From NCBI GenBank assembly GCA_965530755.1, contig CBESNA010000003.1, positions 1 through 64,000 on the forward strand: DNA of 64,000 nt, given 5' to 3'. Each line of letters begins with the position of its first letter. Within the stretch, counting starts at the first letter, position 1. The stretch comes from SZUA-35 sp965530755 (GTDB lineage Bacteria > Actinomycetota > Acidimicrobiia > Acidimicrobiales > SZUA-35). Below the pieces are notes generated by a model that was not told the origin of the DNA, made no database searches, and saw only the letters and a list, made by a program, of their open reading frames with translations. The position numbers and the translations under genes were made by a program. Of this stretch, positions 43,887 to 54,537 are shown in pieces.

Positions 43887-44878
43887 CAGAGACGGATCTC
43901 GGGCAGCGGAACTGCGTCGAGGGTCTGGCGGACGAGGTCGGCAGACGACAGCCCTTGCAGTTCGGCCTCTGGCGACAGCAACATGCGATGCCCGAACACG
44001 AACGGGGCGAGCTCACGCAGGTCGTCAGCAGTCACGAAGTTCCGACCCTTGGCTGCAGCCCAAGCTTGGGATGCCCTGACCAGCGCAAGTGACCCGCGGG
44101 GCGACACGCCGAGGCGAAGCTCGTCCATGCGGCGGGTGGCCGCGGCGACGGTGACGGCATATTGCTGGAGGGCCTCGGCGACGTGGACGGAACTCGCGGT
44201 GTCGATCATCCACTCGAAGGTCTCGGCGGTGATGGCCGCCGTGAGATCCTCCGGACGCTGACCCTGGAGCCGGGACATGATCGACTCGACCTCGGCCTGG
44301 TGGGACGGGTAGCCCATCGCCATCCGCATCATGAAGCGGTCGATCTGCGCCTCGGGCAGGTGGTAGGTGCCGTCGAATTCGACCGGGTTCTGGGTTGCGA
44401 TCACCACGAACGGCCGGGGCACGGGCCGCATGACCGAATCGGTGGTGACCTGACGCTCCTCCATCACCTCGAGCAGCGCAGACTGGGTCTTCGGTGACGC
44501 TCGGTTGATCTCGTCGGCGAGCACCACGTTGGCAAAGACAGGACCGGGATGGAAGGTGAAGTCGCCGTCCTTTGCGTTGTAGATCATCGAGCCGGTGACG
44601 TCGGTCGGCAGGAGGTCCGGCGTGAACTGGATGCGGTGAAAGCTCGAGCCCAGGGAGGCTGCGATCGCCTTCGCCAGTGTGGTCTTGCCGGTTCCCGGTA
44701 CATCATCGACCAGCAGATGCCCCTCGGCCAGCATGCACGTGAGCGCCAGCTGGATCTCTCCCGGCTTCCCCATGATCGCCCGCGAGACGTTGGCGTGAAC
44801 GGCATCGAACCGCTCCTTGAACGCTTCGACCGCAGCCGGATCGGCCTGGAGGGAGGGGGACTGTTGCTGCATGGTCAT
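43886..44878 (-). CDS. moxR: MoxR-family AAA+ ATPase
   Basis: A 330-residue AAA_3 ATPase. Walker A VPGTGKTTLA, Walker B VLADEINRASPKTQSALLEVM (first part), and the ATQNP sensor segment, with an arginine-rich C-terminal lid (about 270-325). MoxR proteins act as chaperones for assembly or maturation of vWA- or DUF58-linked complexes. First of the MoxR-DUF58-TgpA trio and 46 bases after the giant secreted protein gene, so one transcript is plausible. Confidence 0.94.
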   Translation of the reverse strand: MTMQQQSPSLQADPAAVEAFKERFDAVHANVSRAIMGKPGEIQLALTCMLAEGHLLVDDVPGTGKTTLAKAIAASLGSSFHRIQFTPDLLPTDVTGSMIYNAKDGDFTFHPGPVFANVVLADEINRASPKTQSALLEVMEERQVTTDSVMRPVPRPFVVIATQNPVEFDGTYHLPEAQIDRFMMRMAMGYPSHQAEVESIMSRLQGQRPEDLTAAITAETFEWMIDTASSVHVAEALQQYAVTVAAATRRMDELRLGVSPRGSLALVRASQAWAAAKGRNFVTADDLRELAPFVFGHRMLLSPEAELQGLSSADLVRQTLDAVPLPEIRL

Positions 44879-44924
44879 AACGCTTGCTCCTGCTTTCGAG
44901 AACGGTGTTGCTGCGACGAGTGGG

Positions 44925-47900
44925 TCATGAGGCTTCGGGAATGGTGATGCTCGTTCCGGCGCTGACGATCTGACCGGTGGCGATATCGGTCGCCGTCAAG
45001 GAAACCGAGACGCTTCCACCGGCGATCGTGCTTCCGGCGTCGACCTCGAACGGGCCACGACCCCACGAGAGGGAACCGGTTCCGGTGACCGCCCAGCTCG
45101 GGCCACTGAAGCTGCCGCTGTTGCCAGACGTGAGCGAACAGCGAGCCCGTTGCTGTGAAACCAGGCTGCAGGCGATCGTCATCGGGGCCGGTGTCGGCGG
45201 GGGCGGAGCGACCGCCTCGAAGGTGATGCCGATCGGGCCGGCGGTGACCGTCGTACCCGACGCCGTGTGGACTGCCGAGGCCGAGACGCTGGCAGTGCCG
45301 ACCTGGTCCCAGGCGATGAAGAACTGACCGGGCGCGCCCCACATGTTGGCACTTGGCTGGTTCGACGAGAACGACACGCTGCCGAACTCGCCGGGGTTGG
45401 TGACCGAGCAGGTGGCTGCGGTCGTCCCGTCAGCGGGCCGAGTCGTTGGCGAGCACGTGAGACCGAGCGCCGGTACCGGCGGCGCCGTGATGCCGATCGA
45501 ATCATCGGCCGTCACCGTCAGACCGGTGGCCAGATCGGTAGCGCTCAACTTCACCGTGACCGTCGATCCGATGACCGTTCCGGCGACGTCCATCGACCAG
45601 ATGTTCATCAGCCAGTAGTTCGCAGATGCCGGGCCGACAGTCCACACCGGGTTCGAGAAGTCGGCTTGGTTTCCGGTGGTCAGATCGCAGTTGATCATGA
45701 ATTCGACTTGTTGTGACGCAAGGTCGCAGGTCATGCCGAACGGCGATGGCTGCGGTGGCGGGTCAGCCACGGTGACGCTGTAGGTCGCAGTGTCCGAACC
45801 GCCGGGACCGGTCGCCAGGAGGGTCACGGTGTAAATGCCGGCTGAATTCCACGAAGCGTTGAAGGTGGCGCTCGAGGCTGAGCCTCCGCCGCCGTTGGTC
45901 GACCATGCATAGGTGTTGATCGGCCCGCCGGAGTTGGAGGCGCTGAACGAACCGGACGCACTGGTGTCCAAGGCAGAGGCACCGCTGACCGAAATCGACG
46001 GAGCAGAAGGGCCGGCCACCGGCTCGTCGACCGTGACGGTGCGGCTGGCAGAGTCCGATCCGGAGCCGTCGGAGTAGCTCAAAGTCACGGTGTAGGTACC
46101 GGCACTCGACCACGTCACATTGGTGGAGCTACCCGTCGGGTTGCTGACCGAACCGCCGCCCGTGGTCGTCCAGGAATACGTCTCGGTGCCGCATCCACCT
46201 GTCGTTGTGCTGGAGAAGTTGCCAGCGGTGTTGACCTCGAGCGACCCCGGTCCGCTGACAGTGACAGAGGGAACCACTGCGGGACAGATGACCTCGGTGA
46301 ACCCGACCGTCGCCGTCGCCGAGACAGCCTCACCGGTGCCGTCATCGGTCGCCGTGAGCGAGATCGTGACCGTGCGCTCTTGCGTGCTGCTCAGCCTGAA
46401 CTGTCCGGCTGATGGTGAGTTACTGGTGAATCCGGCCTGACCGTCGGCGCTGGTGGAGAAGCTGATGCCGCTGAAGTCTGCGACGTCGCCGGCGAGCTGA
46501 CAGCTCGCGGTCGACCCGATCTCGAGCGACGAAGGCGAACAGGTGAGGCCGAACGGGGCCGGCGGGGTGGCCTCGGTGACGTCGACGTCGAACGTCGTGA
46601 TCTTGGTGCTGCTCCCTCGACCAACTCGGAGCGAGAGGGTCCTCGGGCCGGGGGTGGGCCACGACACAGCGATGGAGTCGCTGGTGCCACTCGCAGGGGC
46701 TGCGCCGTCGGTGGCCCAGCTCCAGGTGTCGGGATCGCCCTGGCTGATGTCACGGAACGAGGCCGTCTCCCCCACCAACACGCTGGTTGGGCCATCGATT
46801 GCCGCGACCAACGGAATGGCATCAGGATCGGTGACGATCGTGACCCTCGTTTGTGCGGTGTCGCAGTTGCCCTCGGGGTCACACGCCGTGAGCGCCACGA
46901 CGAACCTGCCGGGATTCGGGAACAACACGCTGAAGACACCGAATTCGTCGATGGGCAGACTCGGCGGGCCTTGAGGCGAGATGGTGATGCTGTAGTTGTT
47001 CGGGTTTCCGTGCTGGGTTATGGCGGTGAAGGTGATGGAATCGCCTTCAACCACCGACAGAGCCGACACACCGAGCGTGATCTTGAGGACAGGGTCGACC
47101 TCGGGGGTGGACGTAGTCGAGGTCCCCTCGCCCGGCTCCCCCACTCCGGGGTCGCCGCCGTCGGTGGTGTCGGTCGTTCCGTCCGGATCCGTCGTGTCTG
47201 TGGTGTCGTCCGGGGTGGTGTCGTCCGGGTCGGTGGTGTCGCTGGTGCCTCCGGTCTGCGGCTCAGTGGTCGCCGTCGTATTCTCGGTCTGGTCCGGTTC
47301 GTTGGTGCCGTTTTCGTCACCGGCGAGGGTTGTCGTGGTCAGTTCAGGGCCGGCGACCGCTTCGGCCTCGGGAGCCTCTTCCTCGACCTGTTGTTCATCC
47401 TGGGCTCCGGCGATCGATACATCGTCGGCGTCCTGGGCCGCGTCATCGACGGGAGCTGAGGTGAAGCCTGTCGCCCCGTCCTCGTACTTGGCGATGGGGA
47501 TGATCGTCCCGTCGCGGCGAATCAGCCCGGCCCGAGCCGAGCCCGGATCGTTGTACCAAATGGCGCCGTCCTCGGCGATGAGCGACACCTCGGTTCCGGC
47601 TTCGACACCTTCGAGCTCCTGACGGTTCGTGACCGACATGGCATCGAGGTCGATCACCAGGACCGAACCGGTCGAAATCTCTGGCACGACAGCCCAATCG
47701 TCGGTGAGCGCAGGCTCGCCGTACATACCAGGGCCGAGATTGATGAATGCGTTTGCGCCGGGACAGCCGACCTCGCTGGGGTCCCAGACGAAGGCCCCTC
47801 CCTGATCGCTGACAACGATCAGGTGATCCTCACCGCCTCCGGCGCTCAGCTCGGCATCCGCCGGGAACTCGAGCTCGCGGCACACCACGCCCTCGCCCTC

Positions 47901-48593
47901 GAGCCAGACCGAGTGATCGTCGAGGTCGACGGCAGCGACCGTGTCGCCCAGGTGGATCAGCGCAGTGGGGCCGTCGAGATCATCGACCGGCGCCGGTTCC
48001 TTGCCGACGTCGAATCGTTGGACGGGGAGTTCGGGATCGGAGCTGGCGTAGAGCAGGGCACCGGACGAAGTGATGATCCCGTCGGCAAAAGGAGCGGCCA
48101 CCGGAATCGGCGTGCGGACCGCAAGCTCCTCCATCTCGAGCGTGGTCGCCTGACCGGGAGTCATCATCCATCCGGTGGCGTCTCCGGTGACGACGTGCAG
48201 CGGCTCGCCGGGAACCCCGAACTGGACACGCCCGGTGGCGATTGTCCAACTGGCACCATCGAGTCTGGCCACGGTGCCATCGGTCTGATTGACGATTACA
48301 GCGTCCGACCCGAATTGCTCGACGGCGAAGTCGTCGCCGGGATCAGCCACGCCCAATGACGCAGCGATCGTTCCCGATCCTCCATCGAGCAGTGACACGC
48401 CACCGATCGCCGTGGACGGCAGCCAGACGGCCCCGTCGGAGAGGTGAACATCGAGCTCGGAACGAGGTGCAGACTGCACGACCATGACCGCGGCGATGAG
48501 CATGGCGGCAGCACCGACAGCGGCAAAGCCGGCTGACCGGTGCCGAAGGCGTTCGCCCAATGTTCCAAAGATCTGCGACCCAGCGAGCCTCAT
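44925..48593 (-). CDS. Giant membrane-anchored PKD/Ig-repeat surface protein
   Basis: A 1222-residue protein. The ATG at 48593 has GGAGGG upstream. One N-terminal membrane span (about 22-40) is followed by a beta-propeller-like region (about 45-400), a Thr/Asp/Pro-rich spacer (about 430-500), and then seven or eight Ig/PKD-type beta-sandwich repeats of roughly 90 residues, alternating WSTNGGG/WTTTGGG-type PKD motifs with LTCSPSS-type modules holding paired cysteines. No LPxTG or C-terminal anchor is seen, so it is held by the N-terminal span. PKD repeats mediate surface adhesion or protein contacts. It precedes MoxR-DUF58-TgpA on the same strand, suggesting that these help its assembly. Confidence 0.88.
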   Translation of the reverse strand: MRLAGSQIFGTLGERLRHRSAGFAAVGAAAMLIAAVMVVQSAPRSELDVHLSDGAVWLPSTAIGGVSLLDGGSGTIAASLGVADPGDDFAVEQFGSDAVIVNQTDGTVARLDGASWTIATGRVQFGVPGEPLHVVTGDATGWMMTPGQATTLEMEELAVRTPIPVAAPFADGIITSSGALLYASSDPELPVQRFDVGKEPAPVDDLDGPTALIHLGDTVAAVDLDDHSVWLEGEGVVCRELEFPADAELSAGGGEDHLIVVSDQGGAFVWDPSEVGCPGANAFINLGPGMYGEPALTDDWAVVPEISTGSVLVIDLDAMSVTNRQELEGVEAGTEVSLIAEDGAIWYNDPGSARAGLIRRDGTIIPIAKYEDGATGFTSAPVDDAAQDADDVSIAGAQDEQQVEEEAPEAEAVAGPELTTTTLAGDENGTNEPDQTENTTATTEPQTGGTSDTTDPDDTTPDDTTDTTDPDGTTDTTDGGDPGVGEPGEGTSTTSTPEVDPVLKITLGVSALSVVEGDSITFTAITQHGNPNNYSITISPQGPPSLPIDEFGVFSVLFPNPGRFVVALTACDPEGNCDTAQTRVTIVTDPDAIPLVAAIDGPTSVLVGETASFRDISQGDPDTWSWATDGAAPASGTSDSIAVSWPTPGPRTLSLRVGRGSSTKITTFDVDVTEATPPAPFGLTCSPSSLEIGSTASCQLAGDVADFSGISFSTSADGQAGFTSNSPSAGQFRLSSTQERTVTISLTATDDGTGEAVSATATVGFTEVICPAVVPSVTVSGPGSLEVNTAGNFSSTTTGGCGTETYSWTTTGGGSVSNPTGSSTNVTWSSAGTYTVTLSYSDGSGSDSASRTVTVDEPVAGPSAPSISVSGASALDTSASGSFSASNSGGPINTYAWSTNGGGGSASSATFNASWNSAGIYTVTLLATGPGGSDTATYSVTVADPPPQPSPFGMTCDLASQQVEFMINCDLTTGNQADFSNPVWTVGPASANYWLMNIWSMDVAGTVIGSTVTVKLSATDLATGLTVTADDSIGITAPPVPALGLTCSPTTRPADGTTAATCSVTNPGEFGSVSFSSNQPSANMWGAPGQFFIAWDQVGTASVSASAVHTASGTTVTAGPIGITFEAVAPPPPTPAPMTIACSLVSQQRARCSLTSGNSGSFSGPSWAVTGTGSLSWGRGPFEVDAGSTIAGGSVSVSLTATDIATGQIVSAGTSITIPEAS

Positions 48594-48719
48594 CTCGGTT
48601 CCCTCCAACCTGATCGCCCGAAACATCCTTGCAGGTCTCGGGCCTGTCGTACAGAGCGCGGACTGGTCGAATGACCCGATGCGTCTCGTCGCACCATCAT
48701 CATTCACCGGACTCCGAAA

Positions 48720-48759
48720 CCCATCGGGGAAGTCCCCCGGCCCCGCCCCGCCCGATGGG
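48720..48759 (-). terminator. GC-rich hairpin after the threonine aldolase gene
   Basis: CCCATCGGG at 48720-48728 and CCCGATGGG at 48751-48759 are perfect nine-base arms around a 22-base GC-rich loop, a few bases beyond the aldolase stop codon at 48764-48766. It can terminate that transcript before the giant surface-protein gene. It lacks a T-tract. Confidence 0.65.
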
Positions 48760-48763
48760 GGTG

Positions 48764-49798
<1,035 letters not shown>

Positions 49799-49889
49799 CG
49801 GCACGCACGCTAGTCCCAGAGGGACGATGGCCCCAGACGACAACCAACGCCCCCAGGTAGCGTTTGCCGGCGGGCGACAGGAGCAACCC

Positions 49890-50663
49890 ATGGGCCAACG
49901 ACTCGACAACGCACGAAGCTTGTATCTCGAAGCCATCCGCGACGGGGCTTACGAACGGGCGATCAACGCGTACGCAGGTGAGCGCTACACGCAGCACTCG
50001 ACGCCGGTGAAGGACGGCAAGACGGGATTCATCGAGTTCTTCACCGACTTTGCCGAGCGAAATCCGATCCGCGACATCGAGATCCTCCGCAGTTTCGAGG
50101 ATGGCCCCTACGTGTTCCTCCATGTGCTGCAGACGCTGAACAATGGTGAGTTCCGCTACGTCACCGCCGACATCTTCGACACCGATGAGAACGCCAAGCT
50201 CATCGAGCACTGGGACATCATCGCCGAGGTCACCGAACCCAACGGTTCTGGGCACAGCCAGCTCGACGGACCGACCGAACCAACCGACCTCGACAAGACC
50301 ACCGAGAACAAGTCGCTCGTCGAGAACTACCTCCGTCAGGTTCTGAGCGAAGAGCGCAATGGCGAGATCAGCGACTTCGTGTCGTCCGACCGCTTCGTCG
50401 AGCACCAAAGCGGGGCCGAGGACGGTATCGGGCACCTCACCGTGCGCCTGAGCGATCCCGACCAGCCGGTCGTCTACTCCCAGATCCATCGTGTGGTCGG
50501 CTCCGGCGACCTCGTCGCCGGCCTCGCCCAAGTGGAGCACTCCGGTACATCGCACGCAGTGATCGACCTCTTCCGCGTCGCGAGCGGAAGGATCGTCGAG
50601 CATTGGGACGTCAGCGAGGAGATCACCCCGGAGGAAACCTGGGTGAACTCCGGCAAGTTCTGA
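49890..50663 (+). CDS. Two-domain SnoaL/NTF2-like protein
   Basis: A 257-residue protein made of two tandem NTF2-fold modules. Each has the pattern Y(T)QHS/FVEHQS early, a VFLHVLQTLNNG/VVAGLAQVEHSG beta segment and an IEHWDI/VEHWDV ending. Single-domain SnoaL proteins are polyketide cyclases, isomerases or dehydratases. The duplication suggests a fused dimer. The ATG at 49890 follows CAGGAG. Not in an obvious operon. Confidence 0.85.
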   Translation: MGQRLDNARSLYLEAIRDGAYERAINAYAGERYTQHSTPVKDGKTGFIEFFTDFAERNPIRDIEILRSFEDGPYVFLHVLQTLNNGEFRYVTADIFDTDENAKLIEHWDIIAEVTEPNGSGHSQLDGPTEPTDLDKTTENKSLVENYLRQVLSEERNGEISDFVSSDRFVEHQSGAEDGIGHLTVRLSDPDQPVVYSQIHRVVGSGDLVAGLAQVEHSGTSHAVIDLFRVASGRIVEHWDVSEEITPEETWVNSGKF

Positions 50664-50689
50664 GGAGCGGTGGTGAGACACAGCGCTCC

Positions 50690-51523
50690 CTACATGTGCG
50701 AACGCACGAACGATCTGAGGGTCTCTTTCCACTCGGGAGACGATGTCCGAATGCCGACCGGTGCGCTTGCGGGGTCATCCAGCCAGCCACTCAATGCGCC
50801 AATGCGCACAGTGATCATCTGCTCGACCGCCGCCCGGTCGACGCTGAGGCCTGTGCCACTTGCGTATCCACTGAGGAATGACTCGCGGAACACTTCATAA
50901 CGAACCGGCCTCCGATTCACCTCGGAATCGAACAGGACCATGTAGAGCGAGTTCGCAACGTCGTAGATGGCCGGCCCGTAGCCACAATCGTCGAAGTCCA
51001 GGATTCGAAGCCCCTCCGCCGTAGCGATCAGGTTCTGATCACTGAAGTCACCGTGGAGGATCTGCCAGTCCGTCTGGTCGTCAGTCGGTCGATGGGAAGC
51101 AAGCGCCGCGACGGGCGGGAGATCGCGGCGGGCAAGAATCGCCAGCGCCTGATGCAAGGTCGCAAGCGCTTGTCCCATGTGCTGTCCATCGACAGGATCA
51201 GAGACATCGAGCCTGGTTCCCTCGACGAACGGTGTGAGTGTCATCAACCAATCGCCGAGAGGGTGAACCAACTCACCGCCGATCCTGGTTGGCACGACCA
51301 CGGCCGGGTGCGTGGATCCGAGCGCTTCCACCGCGTGCATACGCGCACCGAGCTCGGCTGGATCGACGAAACGACGATCGGTGAGTTTCGCCACGACCCG
51401 CCGCCCCTCGAACAGACCAGCGAGAGAGCGCGACTGCTCGCCGCCCTGCAGTTCCTCCATGGCCGAGAGGCCAAACCGACTCCAGTCAACGGTTCGAGGC
51501 AACGCAGGCGATTCGAGGCTCAC
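50690..51523 (-). CDS. APH/choline-kinase-like phosphotransferase
   Basis: A 277-residue protein-kinase-like-fold phosphotransferase. The catalytic loop HGDFSDQNLI and metal-binding ILDFDDCGYGPAIYDVAN are intact, and a VAKLTDR-type strand carries the ATP lysine. Antibiotic kinases, choline/ethanolamine kinases and homoserine kinases share this fold; there is nothing to choose between them. Only 28 bases separate its start from the divergent hydantoinase gene. Confidence 0.88.
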   Translation of the reverse strand: MSLESPALPRTVDWSRFGLSAMEELQGGEQSRSLAGLFEGRRVVAKLTDRRFVDPAELGARMHAVEALGSTHPAVVVPTRIGGELVHPLGDWLMTLTPFVEGTRLDVSDPVDGQHMGQALATLHQALAILARRDLPPVAALASHRPTDDQTDWQILHGDFSDQNLIATAEGLRILDFDDCGYGPAIYDVANSLYMVLFDSEVNRRPVRYEVFRESFLSGYASGTGLSVDRAAVEQMITVRIGALSGWLDDPASAPVGIRTSSPEWKETLRSFVRSHM

Positions 51524-51539
51524 CAGACAAGTATTCCCC

Positions 51540-51545
51540 TAGCCT
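51540..51545 (+). promoter_or_regulatory. Candidate -10 box, leaderless start at 51552
   Basis: TAGCCT fits TANNNT and is six bases before the ATG, in a 28-base divergent gap that must hold two opposed promoters. Confidence 0.45.
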
Positions 51546-51551
51546 CCGAGC

Positions 51552-53576
51552 ATGAGCGAGCTGGTCATGCTGGGCATCGACACCGGCGGTACCTACACCG
51601 ATGCCGTCGTCGTCAGCGATGAGCCGCTCCCCCGCATACTGACAAAGGCCAAGGCGCTCACCACGCACCACGACCTCACGATCGGAATCACCGAGGCGAT
51701 GAGGGCTGCCGTCGGCGCCATCGACTCGTCGACCATCGGGTTGGTGTCGATCTCGACCACGTTGGCCACCAACGCGATCGTCGAAGGTCGGGGCGGACGG
51801 GTCTGCCTCATCAGCCTGGGCTTCAGCGCCGAGGACCTGGAACGAGGCGGGCTCACCGATGCCCTCGGCGACGGTGAACTGCTCATCGTGGCCGGCGGCC
51901 ACACCAGTCATGGTGACGAGGCGGCACCGCTGGATCTGGACGAACTCGACCGTGCCGTCGACGGTGCGTTCGACGAGCAGGCCATCGAGCATCTGGCTGG
52001 TTTCGCCGTCGCCGGCCAGTTCGCCGTGCGCAACCCCGCCCACGAGCAGACAGTGCGGGACCACCTGCGCCGCCGGTTCGACGTCGGCGTGACGTGCAGC
52101 CACGAGCTCTCCGCCAGGCTCAACGGACCCCGGCGAGCGGTCACGTCAGTCCTCAACGCCAGGCTCGTCGGTCTGATCGGCACTCTGGTCGCCGCCAGCC
52201 AAACGTCGATGCATTCGCTCGGCATCGACGCACCACTCATGGTGGTTCGGGGCGACGGATCCCTGATTGCCGCCGAGCTCGCATGCGAGCGACCCGTCGA
52301 GACCATCCTGTCCGGACCAGCAGCTTCGGTGATCGGAGCGCAGCACCTCGCGAGGTTGACCGACTCCGCAAGCCGGCTCGAGCGGGCCATCGTGGCCGAC
52401 ATCGGAGGTACCACCACCGATCTCGCCGTCCTTGCCGACGGCGAGGTGCAGATCGGCATCGACGGTGCCATCGTCGGCGGCCACCACACGATGATCGAGG
52501 CCGTCGACATCCACACGATCGGCCTCGGCGGCGACAGCGAGGTGAACATCGATGACAGCGTCGAAACCACGCGGCTTCGTCTGGGGCCACGCCGAGTCGT
52601 CCCCGTCTCGTTGCTGGCCTCGATGTACCCGGATCGGGTGCAACGGGTTCTGGCCGATCAGGCGCGAACCACTCCCACCCCCTGGCTGGCCGGCCAGTTC
52701 GCCGTGCTCAGACACACCCCCGAGTGGAACGCCGCTCAGAGCGAGCACGAACGGTCAATCCTCGACGGACTGGCCGAAGGGCCGGTTCCACTCCGGTCGC
52801 TCCTGCCAACGAAGCGCCACGAGATCGCTCTGAAGGGGCTGGTCCGAAACGGTCTCGTGGCCCGATCCGGATTCACACCGACCGACGCCGCCCACGTGCT
52901 GGGCCTCCACGATGCCTTCCACGTCGAGTCCGCCTGGCTCGCGGCCGAGCTCCTCGCCCAGACACAGGATCGTCGCGGGGTGACCATCGCCGCCGATGGC
53001 CCGCAGATCGCACGGCTGACCATCGGAGAGCTGCGACGACGCACGGCCGAGGCCGTCATGGCGGTGGCGCTCATCAACGACGGCTTCGAGAACGGCAATG
53101 AACAGCATCCACTGATCGATGCCGGATTGAGGAGCCACCGTGGCCACGTCGCCATCGACGCCCGCCTGAGCTCGCCTCTGGTCGCTCTGGGTGCATCGGC
53201 GCGCACGTACTACCCGGAGGTTGCCACTGCGCTGGGCGCCGACCTCGTGATGTCCGAACACGCCGACGTCGCCAACGCCATCGGAGCGATCGTCGGCACC
53301 ATCCGGATCCGCCGCCAGTCGACGATCACCCAGAAGAAGAACGGCGCCTACATTTTCGAGGGCGCTCCTTACGTCGAGTTGAATGCGGCCATGGCGGCCG
53401 CCGAGGCGGCCCTCGGCCGCGAGGTGAACGAATTGGGTGACCGAGCGGGTGCAGACACGGTCGAACTGTCGGTGGTACGGGCAGACAACATCGTGTCGAT
53501 CGCCGGCCACGACTACTTCGTTGATGCCACGATCACGGTGACGGGTTCGGGCCGCCCGTTCCGACGCCGCATCTGA
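51552..53576 (+). CDS. Hydantoinase A/oxoprolinase-family protein without B partner
   Basis: A 674-residue ASKHA-fold protein of the hydantoinase/oxoprolinase (HyuA) family. The ATP-binding segments LGIDTGGTYTDAVVV near the start and VADIGGTTTDLAVL near residue 275 are clear, as is the NARLVGLIG stretch. HyuA normally pairs with HyuB for ATP-dependent ring opening of hydantoins, oxoproline or acetone-type carboxylation. No HyuB is adjacent. Between about residues 350 and 520 is an unusual helical region rich in Arg and Leu with an HTH-like LRSLLPTKRHEIALKGL segment. Confidence 0.85.
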   Translation: MSELVMLGIDTGGTYTDAVVVSDEPLPRILTKAKALTTHHDLTIGITEAMRAAVGAIDSSTIGLVSISTTLATNAIVEGRGGRVCLISLGFSAEDLERGGLTDALGDGELLIVAGGHTSHGDEAAPLDLDELDRAVDGAFDEQAIEHLAGFAVAGQFAVRNPAHEQTVRDHLRRRFDVGVTCSHELSARLNGPRRAVTSVLNARLVGLIGTLVAASQTSMHSLGIDAPLMVVRGDGSLIAAELACERPVETILSGPAASVIGAQHLARLTDSASRLERAIVADIGGTTTDLAVLADGEVQIGIDGAIVGGHHTMIEAVDIHTIGLGGDSEVNIDDSVETTRLRLGPRRVVPVSLLASMYPDRVQRVLADQARTTPTPWLAGQFAVLRHTPEWNAAQSEHERSILDGLAEGPVPLRSLLPTKRHEIALKGLVRNGLVARSGFTPTDAAHVLGLHDAFHVESAWLAAELLAQTQDRRGVTIAADGPQIARLTIGELRRRTAEAVMAVALINDGFENGNEQHPLIDAGLRSHRGHVAIDARLSSPLVALGASARTYYPEVATALGADLVMSEHADVANAIGAIVGTIRIRRQSTITQKKNGAYIFEGAPYVELNAAMAAAEAALGREVNELGDRAGADTVELSVVRADNIVSIAGHDYFVDATITVTGSGRPFRRRI

Positions 53577-53630
53577 TCAGGCCGACCTCGACGACTCTAC
53601 TTCGCGGCCGACCTGTGCCAGGATGCGACG

Positions 53631-54530
53631 ATGCCCATGGCCACCGTTGCGACCACGAACCCGAGCTCCGTCGAACTCTGTTACGAGACGTTTGGAGATC
53701 CCACTGACGAGTCGGTCGTGTTGGTGATGGGCTACACGGCTCAGATGATCGTGTGGCCCCGGGAAATGATCGACGATCTTGTCGAACGCGGCTTTCACGT
53801 GGTGATCTTCGACAACCGCGATTGCGGTCTCTCGCACAAGACCGAGGGTCCCCCTCCCAATGTGATGTCCTTGCTCGCCCGCGGCGCCGCCGGCCAAACC
53901 ATCGAAGCTCACGAGGTGCCATACACGTTGTCAGACATGGCTGCCGACACCGTCGGCCTGCTCGACCACCTCGGGATCGACCGAGCTCACGTCGCCGGCG
54001 CCTCGATGGGCGGGATGATCGTCCAGACCATGGCCATCGAACATGCCGATCGACTCCGATCGGTCACGTCAATCATGTCGACCACCGGGGACCAGAGCGT
54101 CGGCCAGGCCTCGCCCGCAGCCATGGGTGCCCTCCTCATGCAGCCACCGGAGGGCCTCGACGCGATCATCGCCCAGGGCGTGGCCACCGGACGCGTGATC
54201 GCGGGACCGCTGTTCGACGCGGAGCGAGCCGCCGAACGCACCCGTGCCTCGTTCGAACGCAGCTTCCATCCGATCGGCGCCGCCTTCCAACTTGCCGCCA
54301 TCGGGGCCTCTGGCGATCGCACGGAGCGCCTTGCATCCGTCGCCCTGCCGTTCCTCGTGATTCACGGCGCCCGCGATCAGCTCATCCAGGTCAGCGGCGG
54401 ACACGCTACTGCCGCCGCCGTACCGGGCGCCGATCTCTTAGTGCTCGACGCCATGGGTCACGATCTGCCGACACCTCTACTGCCCCAGATCAACAGCGCG
54501 ATCACAGGCATCGCTCGCCGCACCTACTGA
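53631..54530 (+). CDS. Alpha/beta-fold hydrolase
   Basis: A 299-residue hydrolase of the TAP/epoxide-hydrolase-like group. The oxyanion region VLVMGYTAQM, the VVIFDNRDCGLS motif, the nucleophile elbow AGASMGGM (Ser at about residue 127), a late acid in GARDQLI and the catalytic histidine in DAMGHDLP are all present. Cytoplasmic. It converges on the metalloprotease gene with seven bases between the stop codons. Confidence 0.92.
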   Translation: MPMATVATTNPSSVELCYETFGDPTDESVVLVMGYTAQMIVWPREMIDDLVERGFHVVIFDNRDCGLSHKTEGPPPNVMSLLARGAAGQTIEAHEVPYTLSDMAADTVGLLDHLGIDRAHVAGASMGGMIVQTMAIEHADRLRSVTSIMSTTGDQSVGQASPAAMGALLMQPPEGLDAIIAQGVATGRVIAGPLFDAERAAERTRASFERSFHPIGAAFQLAAIGASGDRTERLASVALPFLVIHGARDQLIQVSGGHATAAAVPGADLLVLDAMGHDLPTPLLPQINSAITGIARRTY

Positions 54531-54537
54531 CCCGCGT

